From assembly GCA_019752335.1 (NCBI GenBank), contig JAIEMJ010000024.1, forward strand, positions 1 to 64,000: a DNA stretch of 64,000 nucleotides, written 5' to 3'. A program made the position numbers and the translations under genes. Below are positions 1 to 8,650 of this stretch, one piece after another. The stretch comes from Bryobacteraceae bacterium (GTDB taxonomy: Bacteria > Acidobacteriota > Terriglobia > Bryobacterales > Bryobacteraceae). Under the pieces are notes generated by a model. It saw only the letters and a program-made list of their open reading frames with translations. It was not told the origin of the DNA and did not search any database. Position 1 is the first letter of the stretch. Each line of letters opens with the position of its first letter.

Positions 1-423
<423 letters not shown>

Positions 424-834
424 ACCGTTAGTTAACAAGTCCAACATTTGTTACCCCACAGATAGCGGAGCCTTCCATGCTGAACTCTTGTCGCCTCAGA
501 TGTTACTCAAATATTACTGACGAGTTCGAACTTCGCATCCAATCAGGTTGTCAAACAACTGACCAACTTTGACGCGATCAAAAAGAAAGCATCATCATTG
601 GCGGCCTCGAAAGGCGGCTTCCAGGTCGTCCCAAAAGGAACTTCCCAGAAAAACTCAAAATCCTCTGCCGTTTTGCAAGAGTGCGGCGAATCGCCGCAAC
701 AGGCGGGTTACATCCCAGAAAGCCTACCGGCTAGTCGCGCGGCGCTTTCAGAATCCCGACTCCGTCTTCTTTATATCGGCAATTTCGTTCTTGCCAGGAG
801 TCGGCCAACCGTCAATCTCGTTTAACCATCTACT
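424..834 (-). other. rRNA operon leader, no protein gene seen
   Basis: This stretch separates the rRNA promoter from the 16S 5' end and is best read as the transcribed leader of about 400 nt. A short dyad, GTTGT-caa-ACAAC, at 547-559 gives TTGTTTGACAA on the transcribed strand. That resembles an antitermination boxA element, but the match is only approximate. ORFs on the plus strand here have no plausible start signal or family resemblance. Confidence 0.6.
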
Positions 835-883
835 ACACTACGGTACTTTTGGAACCCTGTCAACTTTTCTTTTCATCTCTTTC
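835..883 (-). promoter_or_regulatory. Strong sigma70-type promoter of the rRNA operon with UP-like element
   Basis: On the minus strand a perfect -35 TTGACA (complement of 858-863) is followed by a 17-nt spacer and -10 TAGTGT (complement of 835-840). The 20 nt upstream of the -35 (864-883) are A-rich on the transcribed strand, as in rRNA UP elements. The orientation drives the 16S gene, and the predicted start of transcription is near 828. Confidence 0.75.
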
Positions 884-1175
884 ACACCAGAGCCACCAGA
901 CAGGAGCATTTTACATCCTTGTTTCTGAGGGATCTTTTTGGGAGAAGATCGAAGCGAGCGAGGTTTGTCGCACCAGCAGTTGGGATTCGCGTCGCCGCGC
1001 ATCCACGAGCTTTAGATTAGCAAAGGGTGGGGGGCTTGGCAAGCTGATGGCCAAAGAAAGTTTTGTTGATGAAGACATTTTTCATCCATTACGTTTTATG
1101 ATAATTCGTAACTACCTGATGATACGTCGGTTACGATTCTGTGGCAGTTCGAGAAAAATTCTTTACGGAGGCGCT
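884..1175. other. Intergenic region between the rRNA promoter and a lipoprotein gene
   Basis: No gene is supported here. The part at about 1060-1130 is much more AT-rich than its surroundings, with a TATGAT-like hexamer near 1098, so it probably holds the promoter of the lipoprotein gene at 1176. No -35 at good spacing was found. An open frame running in from 849 is only an upstream extension of the lipoprotein frame. Confidence 0.4.
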
Positions 1176-1793
1176 ATGATTCCCTCGGGGTGTAGTAAAA
1201 GACGGCAATGCCTGTGCTTTGGCGGTTTGATTCTGGCGTTGTGCCTGATTTCCTGCTCGCCCCGAACGATTCCGGCTCCGTCTACAACGCCAAAACCGCT
1301 GGCTGGCACTTATCTCGATCTGGAACCGGGCTGGAGACTTCGCGTGATTACGCCTTTGCTCCGGGGCGGGGGTTTTGTTTTGAAGCCCATTCCGCTTCGG
1401 GAGGACGGCTCGACGATAGCACTTCAGGCTTCCAATGACTTCGAGGGCTACGAGACGTCCTTCTACGAGGTCCTGCCGCCCATGCGACTGCGCTTCCAGC
1501 AAGCGACTGCCACGCGCGAGGGCATTACGGCTCCCGCCGCCAAGCCCAGCTACGCCTTATCGATTCCGGGTGGAATGAAGTTTGCAAGGCTCGTTTATCT
1601 CAAGCGCGGTTCGGAGAAGGCGCATGACATGGCGATCCTTGCCGCGCGGCATCCGGCAGAGCTCGACGCATTGACCTTTCGGTTGCAAAGCTCACCGGCC
1701 AGCGATTGCGGCAAAGGGTGTCAGTGGGTACCGGTGGGCATTGCCGTGCGCGCCGAGCAACAAAAGAATGGGCAGTGGGCCCCAGTGCGTTGA
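1176..1793 (+). CDS. Putative lipoprotein of unknown function
   Basis: A 205-residue protein. The start at 1176 is chosen because GGAGG lies 5 nt upstream and the sequence then gives a lipoprotein signal: basic KRR, a hydrophobic run, and lipobox LISC with the Cys near residue 27, followed by a Pro/Thr-rich linker. It should therefore be exported and lipid-anchored. The frame is open upstream to 849, but that part is not signal-like. The body (about 45-205) has no recognised domain; a CGKGC motif near the C-terminus is the only distinctive element. The gene stands alone between the rRNA promoter and the PRC/MgtE-N gene. Confidence 0.75.
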   Translation: MIPSGCSKRRQCLCFGGLILALCLISCSPRTIPAPSTTPKPLAGTYLDLEPGWRLRVITPLLRGGGFVLKPIPLREDGSTIALQASNDFEGYETSFYEVLPPMRLRFQQATATREGITAPAAKPSYALSIPGGMKFARLVYLKRGSEKAHDMAILAARHPAELDALTFRLQSSPASDCGKGCQWVPVGIAVRAEQQKNGQWAPVR

Positions 1794-1860
1794 CCCATCG
1801 TCCCAGGATTGGCGATAGTGGAAGAGCGGAAAGAAGAATGAGTATGGACGCGGGCGGCCG

Positions 1861-3081
1861 ATGGCGGATATCCTTTACCTCACCGAACTTCTGGGGCTAC
1901 AGGTCTTTGATCTCAAGGGCCGAGTCCTCGGTCGCGTGCGCGACGCCGCCATTGTTCCGCTGATTGACCCGCAACGGGTAGACCGCTTTCTCATAGGCGG
2001 CAATGGCACTTCCTGGCTTACGGTGAGGCACGATCAGATCCAGCGCATCCAACTCACCGGCATTCAGTTGCGCGACGAGGTCCTCACTCCGTATCACAAC
2101 GACGAGTACATGCTACGCCTGGTGCGCGACCTGCTCGATCAGCAGATTATCGACGCCCAGGGTCGCAAGGTGGTGCGCGTGACGGACGTCACGTTCACCG
2201 TGGAGGGGCCGGAGCTGAAGGTGCTGGAAGTGGATGTCGGTTTGCGGAGCGTGTTGCGGCGTTTGGCGCAGGGGGTCCTGCCACGGGATTGGATCCGGAG
2301 CCTGCAATCGCCGATCGCGCCGCAGAGCATCAGTTGGCAATTCTGCAATATCGTGGAGCCGGATCCGCAGCGCCGTTTGCGCTTAAACATCACGAATAAT
2401 TTCCTCGAGAAAATGCACCCGGCGGACATTGCCGATATTGTCGAAGAACTAGGTCCTGAGGACCGCGAAGCGATTATCGCGTCGCTCGACGAAGAGGTGG
2501 CGGCCGAGGCGCTGAGCGAGGTGGATCCGGATATGCAGGCCAGTATTCTGGAGGCGCTCGAAACCGAAAAGGCCGCGGATATTATGGACGAGATGGACCC
2601 CGGCGAGGCCGCCGATGTATTGGCCGAACTTGAGGACGAGCGGGCCGATGAAATCATGCACGAAATGGAAGCCGAGGAAGAAGTTACCGAGTTACTCGAG
2701 TTTGCCGAGGATAGTGCGGGACGGCTGATGTCTACCGAGTTTGTCGAGCTACCGGGCGACGCCACGGTGGCGATGGCGGTGCGGCAGCTCAAGGAAAATC
2801 CGGAAAGCATCGAGGCATTGCAGGCGATTTACTTGCACTCGGGGGGTAAGCTCACCGCCACTGTTCCCTTGGCCCGGCTGTTACTCGCCCAAGGAGATAC
2901 TCTTCTGACGAAATTGGCGGCGGAGAATTCAACGCGTATCAAGGTGGACGCCAAACAGAGCCGCGTCGTGGAGCTATTCGACAAATACAATTTGCTCGAA
3001 CTGCCGGTGGTAGACGCGGACGAGCGAATGGTGGGCGTGATTACGGCGGACGATGTGATTACTTTGTTGAGGGACCAGTAA
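1861..3081 (+). CDS. PRC-barrel / MgtE N-terminal / CBS-domain protein
   Basis: A soluble protein of 406 residues with no membrane segment. The N-terminal ~160 residues look like two PRC-barrel-like modules (conserved 'D.KGR.LGRV.DA' and 'DAQGRKVVRVTD' patterns). Residues ~170-280 match the MgtE intracellular N domain, with repeated 'HPADIADIVEEL', 'DPGEAADVLAEL' helices rich in Asp/Glu. Residues ~280-406 are a CBS pair ending in 'GVITADDVITLL'. In MgtE these two domains sense cytoplasmic Mg2+ and gate the pore; here the pore is absent and an NRAMP-type permease begins 1 nt after the stop. Inference: a separate Mg2+-sensing subunit or regulator for that permease. Confidence 0.88.
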   Translation: MADILYLTELLGLQVFDLKGRVLGRVRDAAIVPLIDPQRVDRFLIGGNGTSWLTVRHDQIQRIQLTGIQLRDEVLTPYHNDEYMLRLVRDLLDQQIIDAQGRKVVRVTDVTFTVEGPELKVLEVDVGLRSVLRRLAQGVLPRDWIRSLQSPIAPQSISWQFCNIVEPDPQRRLRLNITNNFLEKMHPADIADIVEELGPEDREAIIASLDEEVAAEALSEVDPDMQASILEALETEKAADIMDEMDPGEAADVLAELEDERADEIMHEMEAEEEVTELLEFAEDSAGRLMSTEFVELPGDATVAMAVRQLKENPESIEALQAIYLHSGGKLTATVPLARLLLAQGDTLLTKLAAENSTRIKVDAKQSRVVELFDKYNLLELPVVDADERMVGVITADDVITLLRDQ

Positions 3082-3082
3082 C

Positions 3083-4324
3083 TTGTTCCGGCGGCTGAAG
3101 TATCATATCGCGGTCTTTTTCTCGGTCATCGGGCCGGGCTTCATCACGGCCGTGGTCGATAACGACGCCGGTGGGATTTACACTTACTCGCAAGCCGGGG
3201 CTAAGTATGGCTATCTGCCGCTGTGGACCCTGCTGCCGATTACGCTCCTGCTCATCGTTACCCAGGAGATGTGCTCGCGCATGGGCGCGGTGACGGGCAA
3301 GGGACTCTCGGACTTAATCCGCGAAGAATTCGGCCTGCGAACGACGTTCTTCATGATGTTGATTCTGGTGCTGGCCAACCTGATGAACGTGATGGCGAAC
3401 TTTGCCGGCATCGCGAGTTCGCTCGAACTATTTCACGTCAGCCGTTATTTTTCCGTCCCTTTGGGCGCGCTGATAGTCTGGCTGTTGGTGGTGAAGGGTA
3501 CTTACGCACGCGTGGAGAAGGTATTTCTGTTTGCGACGATTTTGTATGTCGCCTACATTGCCGCCGGCATCCTGGTGAAGCCGGATTGGAAGCAGGCGGC
3601 GCTCTACAGTGTGAAGCCCGAGTTTATGTTCGATTCTGGCTATCTGACGATGCTGATCGGCATGGTAGGCACGTCGGTGGCGCCATGGATGCAGTTTTAC
3701 TTACAGGCGGCAATCGTGGAGAAGGGGGTGAGCGCGAAGGAATACGCGGAGTCCCGGATCGAGGTGATTGTTGGCTGCGTGGTGATGACGGTGATCGCCT
3801 TTTTCATTATTGTGGCTTGCGCCGGGGCGATTGGCAGTGTGGCGCCGCGCGATATCAAGGACGCGGCGGACGCGGCCGAAGGCTTGAAGCCGTTCGGCAC
3901 ATACGCCTATTTGATGTTCGCGGCGGGATTATTTAATGCCTCGCTCTTCGCCGCTTGCATCTTGCCTTTGTCGACGGCTTACACGGTATGTGAGGGGTTG
4001 GGCTTCGAGAGCGGCGTCAATTTCAGCTTTCGCGAGGCGCCGATCTTCTATTGGCTGTTTACGCTGCTGATTGTGGTGGGCGGCGGCGTAGTGTTACTGC
4101 CGTCGTTTCCCTTGGTGAAGGCGATTTTGCTTTCGCAGGTCTTGAACGGTATTCTGCTGCCGCTGGTGCTGGTGTTTATGATCTTGCTCGTCAACAAGCG
4201 ACGGCTGATGCGCGAGTGGACCAATACGGTGAGCTACAACGTCGTGGCCTGGACGGCGGTGGTCGTGATGATCGGGCTGACGCTGGCCCTGTTGGGAATC
4301 AGCGTCATGCAGTTGCGCGGTTAG
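3083..4324 (+). CDS. NRAMP (SLC11) family divalent metal transporter, probably Mg2+ type
   Basis: A 413-residue membrane protein with about 11 transmembrane segments, starting with TTG 1 nt after the MgtE-N/CBS gene, so almost certainly translationally coupled. Family landmarks are 'GPGFITA' in TM1 and the unwound TM1 and TM6 metal-site segments. The usual NRAMP DPGN of TM1 reads D-N-D-A at 26-29, and the TM6 Met-Pro-His reads A-P-W at 200-202. Loss of the metal-binding Met is known in NRAMP-related magnesium transporters, which bind Mg2+ rather than Mn2+/Fe2+. Together with the upstream partner this makes Mg2+ uptake the best guess; Mn2+ transport is not excluded. Confidence 0.88.
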   Translation: MFRRLKYHIAVFFSVIGPGFITAVVDNDAGGIYTYSQAGAKYGYLPLWTLLPITLLLIVTQEMCSRMGAVTGKGLSDLIREEFGLRTTFFMMLILVLANLMNVMANFAGIASSLELFHVSRYFSVPLGALIVWLLVVKGTYARVEKVFLFATILYVAYIAAGILVKPDWKQAALYSVKPEFMFDSGYLTMLIGMVGTSVAPWMQFYLQAAIVEKGVSAKEYAESRIEVIVGCVVMTVIAFFIIVACAGAIGSVAPRDIKDAADAAEGLKPFGTYAYLMFAAGLFNASLFAACILPLSTAYTVCEGLGFESGVNFSFREAPIFYWLFTLLIVVGGGVVLLPSFPLVKAILLSQVLNGILLPLVLVFMILLVNKRRLMREWTNTVSYNVVAWTAVVVMIGLTLALLGISVMQLRG

Positions 4325-4346
4325 GTATCTCACGACGACTCTTTTT

Positions 4347-4874
4347 ATGCCAGACATGACGGATGCGCGGTTCGCAGAGTTGTGCCAGGAGTATGATGCC
4401 TACCGCCTCGAACATACGGCGGAAGGAGAGTTGCTGATCCTGCCACTGGAGGATCCCGAGACCGACGCGCAAAACATGATGATCGTCGTTCAGTTGTCGA
4501 AATGGAATGTCGAGTCGGGAAGAGGAGTGGTGAACGGCCCAAGCGGCGGATTTCTGCTTCCCAACGGAGCCCGTCGTGCCCCGGATGCGGCATGGACGTC
4601 GCGGCAACGCTTCGGGCGGCGGCCCGGCGTACCGGAATTCGTCATTGAATTGCTCTCACCCAGCGACCGGTTGAATCAGGCCGAAGCGAAGATGCTCGAG
4701 TGGCTCTCGAACGGCGTGGAACTCGGTTGGCTCATCGACCCGGGCGCCCGCACGGTGCGGATCTATCGCCCCAATGTCCCGCAGCCCGAAATACACCGGG
4801 GCGTCGCGTCCATCGACGGTGAAGCGCCGGTCGTGGGTTTCACCCTCGACCTCAGCGCGATTTGGGAAATCTGA
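4347..4874 (+). CDS. Uma2 family (DUF820) restriction-endonuclease-fold protein
   Basis: A 175-residue protein of the Uma2/DUF820 family, a PD-(D/E)XK nuclease fold common in cyanobacteria and acidobacteria. Visible landmarks are 'GRRAPDAAW' (here ARRAPDAAW), 'PEFVIELLSPSD' and 'LGWLIDP', in family order and at normal length. The Asp of PDAAW and the Glu of FVIEL would be the metal ligands. Biological role is generally unknown for the family, though many copies are linked to mobile DNA. It lies 22 nt after the metal permease and ends 3 nt from the convergent htpX gene; no terminator is visible between them. Confidence 0.88.
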   Translation: MPDMTDARFAELCQEYDAYRLEHTAEGELLILPLEDPETDAQNMMIVVQLSKWNVESGRGVVNGPSGGFLLPNGARRAPDAAWTSRQRFGRRPGVPEFVIELLSPSDRLNQAEAKMLEWLSNGVELGWLIDPGARTVRIYRPNVPQPEIHRGVASIDGEAPVVGFTLDLSAIWEI

Positions 4875-4877
4875 ACC

Positions 4878-5744
4878 TTATAACGCCTGGCCGCGGTAGC
4901 TCGCCAGGCGGGCGATGCGCTCTTGCGTGGGCGGGTGCGTTGAGAAGAGCTTGGCGAACCACTGGCCGGCCATTGGCGGAATGATGTACATGTGCGACAT
5001 GGCCGGCGTGGAGGACTCCATCGGGATCCGCTGCGACCACGTCTCTAACTTCCCGAGGCCGGAAATCAGCCCCTCCGGCGAACCCGTGAACTTTGCGGCG
5101 GCGTAGTCCGCGCTGAATTCGCGGGTGCGGGAGATCGCCATCTGAATGACCATGGCGGCCATGGGCGCGAGGATCATCATGGCCAAGGCGCCCACGATGC
5201 CGCCGCCGCCCGAGTCTTCATCGTCATCGTGATGCCGTGGCCCCATGAACATGAGCATGTTGCCCATGTAGGAGATCGCCGTCGCGATGGTGGCGGCGAT
5301 GGAGCCGGTAAGAATATCTCGATTCTTGATGTGGCCCAGTTCGTGCGCAATGACGGCTTCCACTTCGCGGTCGCTCATCAGGTCGAGCAGGCCGGCCGAG
5401 ACGGCGACCGAGGAGTGCGACGGATTGCGGCCGGTGGCAAAGGCGTTCGGCGAGGCTTCGGGCAGCACCCAGAGCTTCGGCATCGGCAGGCCCATGCGCT
5501 GGCACAGTTGCGCGGTCATGGGGCCAATTCGGGCGAAGATCGCGGCGTTCTCGCTCTCGCTGACGCGGACGGCGCCGCTCGACGACAGCGCCATCTTCTC
5601 CGAGAAGAAGTAGCTGAAGAAATTCATGCCCACGGCGATTACCAGGGCGATGGTCATGCCTTGTTGTCCACCGGCGATACGGCCCGCCAGGATCAACAGG
5701 CCACTCAGGGAACCCAGGAGTATGGCGGTCTTAATTGCGTTCAT
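4878..5744 (-). CDS. htpX: HtpX-type M48 zinc metalloprotease
   Basis: A 288-residue inner-membrane protease for quality control of membrane proteins. The zinc motif HELGH is at 134-138. Two hydrophobic segments lie in the first ~50 residues and two more at about 145-195, as expected for HtpX. The segment between them contains 'NAFATGRNPSHSSVAVSAGL', typical of the family, and 'REFSADYAAA' supplies the third zinc ligand Glu. Length is normal and all catalytic residues are present. It is transcribed alone, divergently from the membrane protein at 5880. Confidence 0.95.
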   Translation of the reverse strand: MNAIKTAILLGSLSGLLILAGRIAGGQQGMTIALVIAVGMNFFSYFFSEKMALSSSGAVRVSESENAAIFARIGPMTAQLCQRMGLPMPKLWVLPEASPNAFATGRNPSHSSVAVSAGLLDLMSDREVEAVIAHELGHIKNRDILTGSIAATIATAISYMGNMLMFMGPRHHDDDEDSGGGGIVGALAMMILAPMAAMVIQMAISRTREFSADYAAAKFTGSPEGLISGLGKLETWSQRIPMESSTPAMSHMYIIPPMAGQWFAKLFSTHPPTQERIARLASYRGQAL

Positions 5745-5879
5745 TTTTCTCTCTCTGCACTCAGTATGACGGATCTTTCATGCTTCAGGTTCCGAAGATC
5801 GGAGTAAGGCGCCCGGTTACGCAGACCCAGGGGTTTTGCTAATGGCCGTTACGAAAAGTTCGGGCTAGACTGCTATTGG

Positions 5880-6383
5880 ATGCAGTACTGGCGAACAGCG
5901 ATGCGCGAGGCGTTAGGGATGGGCTGGGCGTTTGTGACGTTCAACTTGCCCCTGTCCATCGTCTATTTGTACCTGCCGGAGAGCCGGCATTGGTCATTGA
6001 TGGCGGTGCTGGCGATCCCCGGACTGGTGTTGCCGGCCTTATGCGCGATTGCGCGCCTGCACCGGCAACAGGCCTCCGCGCTGGCGATGGGAGCCACTTG
6101 CTTCTTCGGCGCGGTGCTGGCCGCCTTCGCGCATCACGCCGCGATGATGGGGCTCACCCACATCGGCATCTACCTGGGCGACCGGACGGGCTTCACTCGC
6201 CTGCCCGTCGCCCTGCAGACGGACCTCAACTTCTGGAAGAAGCACTTCGCCGAGACGCCCGGCTACTGGATTCCGCCGGCCAAGGAAGTGCTGGATCTGG
6301 TGCTGATGTTCGGTTTCGTCGCCGCGCTGACGGCCGGTTGGCTGGTGACGCGTCAGTGGCTGCTGCGGTCGCGGACGGCGTAG
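5880..6383 (+). CDS. Hypothetical integral membrane protein
   Basis: A 167-residue protein with about four predicted transmembrane segments: residues ~13-32, ~38-58, ~68-92 and a C-terminal one at ~137-157. A soluble loop at ~100-135 is rich in Trp, Phe and Pro ('FWKKHFAETPGYWIPPAK'). No family was recognised. The ATG at 5880 follows a weak ribosome site. It is the only plus-strand gene between htpX and the oxidoreductase at 6532, with no clear operon partner. Confidence 0.6.
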   Translation: MQYWRTAMREALGMGWAFVTFNLPLSIVYLYLPESRHWSLMAVLAIPGLVLPALCAIARLHRQQASALAMGATCFFGAVLAAFAHHAAMMGLTHIGIYLGDRTGFTRLPVALQTDLNFWKKHFAETPGYWIPPAKEVLDLVLMFGFVAALTAGWLVTRQWLLRSRTA

Positions 6384-6531
6384 CGCTCTACGCTCACCCC
6401 GTGAACCATCTCGTAAACTTCTGCCTGTGAACGACCCCCTCACTATCGTTCGGGGCTGGTTGGCGGGCCAGAATGCCATCAAGCCGCAAACCGAATCAGT
6501 GGGTCCAACCAGCATCGGTTAAGATGCCAGA

Positions 6532-7794
6532 GTGACTTCTCCCCTCCAACGCCGTCATTTTCTAGTCGCCGCCGCGGCCGCCCAGCAGACTTGGGCCGGC
6601 GCCAATGACCGTTTACGCATCGCCATCGTCGGCCTGGGCGGACGCGGTACCGCGCACATCAAGGAGCTGCTGCCGGTTCCGAACCTGGAGATCGCCGCGC
6701 TCGTCGAGGTGGACGGCGCGCGCGCCGAGGCCGCCTCGCAGGTGATCTTTGAGAAGACCGGTAAGCGTCCCATCATCGAAAGCGACATGCGGCGCGCCTT
6801 CGACATGAAGACCATCGACGCGGTCACCGTCGCCACTACGAACCATTGGCACACGCTTACCGCCGTTTGGGCGATGCAGGCCGGCAAGGACGTCTACGTC
6901 GAGAAGCCGGTCTCGCACAATGTCTTTGAGGGGATCAAGCTCGTCGAGACGGCGCGCAAGTACAACCGCATCGCCGCGGGCGGCACCCAGCGGCGCTGGT
7001 GGGGCCGCTTCCGCGCCGCGGTGGACCTGCTCCACGCGGGCGCCATCGGCGACGTCTACCAGGGCAACTTTATGTTCCCTGGCAACCGCGAGCCCATTGG
7101 CTTTAAGCCCATCGCCCAGCCGCCCGCGAATCTCAACTGGGACCTCTGGGTCGGCCCCGCCCCGATGCAGCCCTACCACGCGAACTTGGTCCACTACAAC
7201 TGGCACTGGTTCTGGGACTTCGGCAATGGCGAACTTGGCAACAACGGCATCCACATGATCGACGTCCTGCGTTGGGGCATGAAGAAGACGCTGCCCGTCG
7301 CCGTCCGCTCCACCGGTGGCCGCTTCGGCCCGCAGGACCAGGGGCAGACGCCGAATACGCAAAACGTCACCTGGACCTTCGCCGACGGCACGAGCATCGT
7401 CGGCGCGTTGCGCGGACTTCCCACCGCCGAGCCCATGGCCTGGGACTTCTTCGGCACCAAAGGCCATCTGCATCTGATGGCCGACGGGCGCCATCGCCTA
7501 ACCCTGGGCCGCAACAAGAAGCCGGAGCCCGAACCCGCCGAGTATCCCAAGGATCTGGACCACTTCGCCAACTTCGCCGACGCCGTCCGCGCGCGGGATC
7601 GCAAGCTCTTGCACGCCGAGGTGGAGGAGACCGCGATTTCCACGGCCTACTGCCACCTGGGCAACATCTCCCATCGGCTGGGCCGCGAACTGCGCTTCAA
7701 CCCGGAGCAGATGAAGTTCGTCGCCGACGCCGAGGCGAATGCTATGCTCACGCGGAAATACCGGTCGCCGTATGTGGTGCCGGAACGGGTTTAG
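6532..7794 (+). CDS. Gfo/Idh/MocA family oxidoreductase, exported
   Basis: A 420-residue NAD(P)-dependent sugar oxidoreductase, or glycosidase-like member, of the Gfo/Idh/MocA family. The N-terminus has the 'RRHFL' Tat-like signal, so export is likely. The Rossmann motif 'VGLGGRG' is at ~33-39, the conserved 'EKPVSHN' at ~123, and the C-terminal substrate domain contains 'GNNGIHMIDVLRWG', which includes the usual catalytic-site His/Asp region. The start is GTG. Exported members of this type are abundant in Solibacter-like acidobacteria and act on sugars or sugar derivatives; the substrate cannot be told from sequence. The next gene begins 12 nt later but is unrelated. Confidence 0.88.
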   Translation: MTSPLQRRHFLVAAAAAQQTWAGANDRLRIAIVGLGGRGTAHIKELLPVPNLEIAALVEVDGARAEAASQVIFEKTGKRPIIESDMRRAFDMKTIDAVTVATTNHWHTLTAVWAMQAGKDVYVEKPVSHNVFEGIKLVETARKYNRIAAGGTQRRWWGRFRAAVDLLHAGAIGDVYQGNFMFPGNREPIGFKPIAQPPANLNWDLWVGPAPMQPYHANLVHYNWHWFWDFGNGELGNNGIHMIDVLRWGMKKTLPVAVRSTGGRFGPQDQGQTPNTQNVTWTFADGTSIVGALRGLPTAEPMAWDFFGTKGHLHLMADGRHRLTLGRNKKPEPEPAEYPKDLDHFANFADAVRARDRKLLHAEVEETAISTAYCHLGNISHRLGRELRFNPEQMKFVADAEANAMLTRKYRSPYVVPERV

Positions 7795-7806
7795 GGAGTC
7801 TTTGGC

Positions 7807-8646
7807 ATGGGCCACCGGTTCGACTACGACAGTAACATCAAGCACACTTTCGAGATCGACGTTCCGACGATGTTGACGTGGATTACTGGCGGATTGGCGG
7901 TTAAGGCGTTTTTGAACGTCGAACTGCCCGTAATTCTGAAGCGCGTGGCGGACCTGGTGATGCAGTTGGAAGATGCCTCGCTCTTGCACCTCGAGTTTCA
8001 AAGCACGAACGACCGGGACATGGCCCATCGTGTAGGAATCATGGCGTTGCTGATCGGCCAGCGCTACCCACGCCGCCGCTTACGGCAGGTGGTTTTGTAT
8101 TTGGGCGAAGGAAAAGTGCGCATGCCGAAGCTCCTCCGCGTGGAGGGGGTGACGGTGGAGTACGAACTGATCGATATCCGAGACTTCGATGCCCAGGCGC
8201 TCCTCGCCACCGGTAACCCTGGCGACTGTGCTCTGGCGTTGTTGGCCAGGGGGGGACCTGAGAGTTTGCGTACGATATTGCGGCAGGCAAACCGGCTACC
8301 GCCAGAGGCACGCGAGCGTGCGTTGTCCCATTTGTACGTATTTTCGGGCTTGCGCCGGATGTCAAATCAGCTAAGAATGGAGATGAAGGCTATGGGAATC
8401 ACAATCGACATCGAGAAAAACTCGATCCTGAAGGACACCCGGGACTCCGCGTTGGCGGCTGGCCGCATGGAAGGCCGCATGGAAGGCCGCGTGGAAGGAT
8501 TTGCCAAATTGCTGGAGGTTCGTTTCGGGGAGTTGCCAACCTGGGCCCAGGAGCGACTCGCGCGGGCCACGCCAGTGCAGATCGACCGCTGGACGAAGTC
8601 TGTCTTTCGCGCCGACTCGCTCGAGGTCCTCCTCGGAAAGAAGTAA
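7807..8646 (+). CDS. Rpn family recombination-promoting nuclease / putative transposase-like protein
   Basis: A 279-residue protein of the Rpn/YadD (PD-(D/E)XK) type. The nuclease-core pattern is visible at ~57-75, where an acidic 'LEDASLLHLEFQS' strand precedes 'DMAHRVGIM'. Known E. coli Rpn proteins are DNA endonucleases that can act in phage defence. The C-terminal tail carries a tandem GRME-GRME-GRVE repeat, a common and variable feature of the family, then a helical end. Several in-frame ATGs occur at 8359-8394; the one at 8392 has GGAG 9 nt upstream and could start a separate 84-residue C-terminal product (see findings). Confidence 0.8.
   Translation: MGHRFDYDSNIKHTFEIDVPTMLTWITGGLAVKAFLNVELPVILKRVADLVMQLEDASLLHLEFQSTNDRDMAHRVGIMALLIGQRYPRRRLRQVVLYLGEGKVRMPKLLRVEGVTVEYELIDIRDFDAQALLATGNPGDCALALLARGGPESLRTILRQANRLPPEARERALSHLYVFSGLRRMSNQLRMEMKAMGITIDIEKNSILKDTRDSALAAGRMEGRMEGRVEGFAKLLEVRFGELPTWAQERLARATPVQIDRWTKSVFRADSLEVLLGKK
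8461..8496 (+). repeat. Three 12-bp in-frame tandem repeats
   Basis: GGCCGCATGGAA occurs at 8461-8472 and 8473-8484, and once more as GGCCGCGTGGAA at 8485-8496. The array adds four-residue units (G-R-M/V-E) to the Rpn-like protein without changing frame, so unit number could change by slippage without inactivating the gene. Confidence 0.95.
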
Positions 8647-8650
8647 AAGC

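Noticed and set aside
849-1175. Upstream extension of the lipoprotein frame to 849
   Set aside because: It lacks a ribosome site, would bury the lipoprotein signal and overlaps the rRNA promoter.
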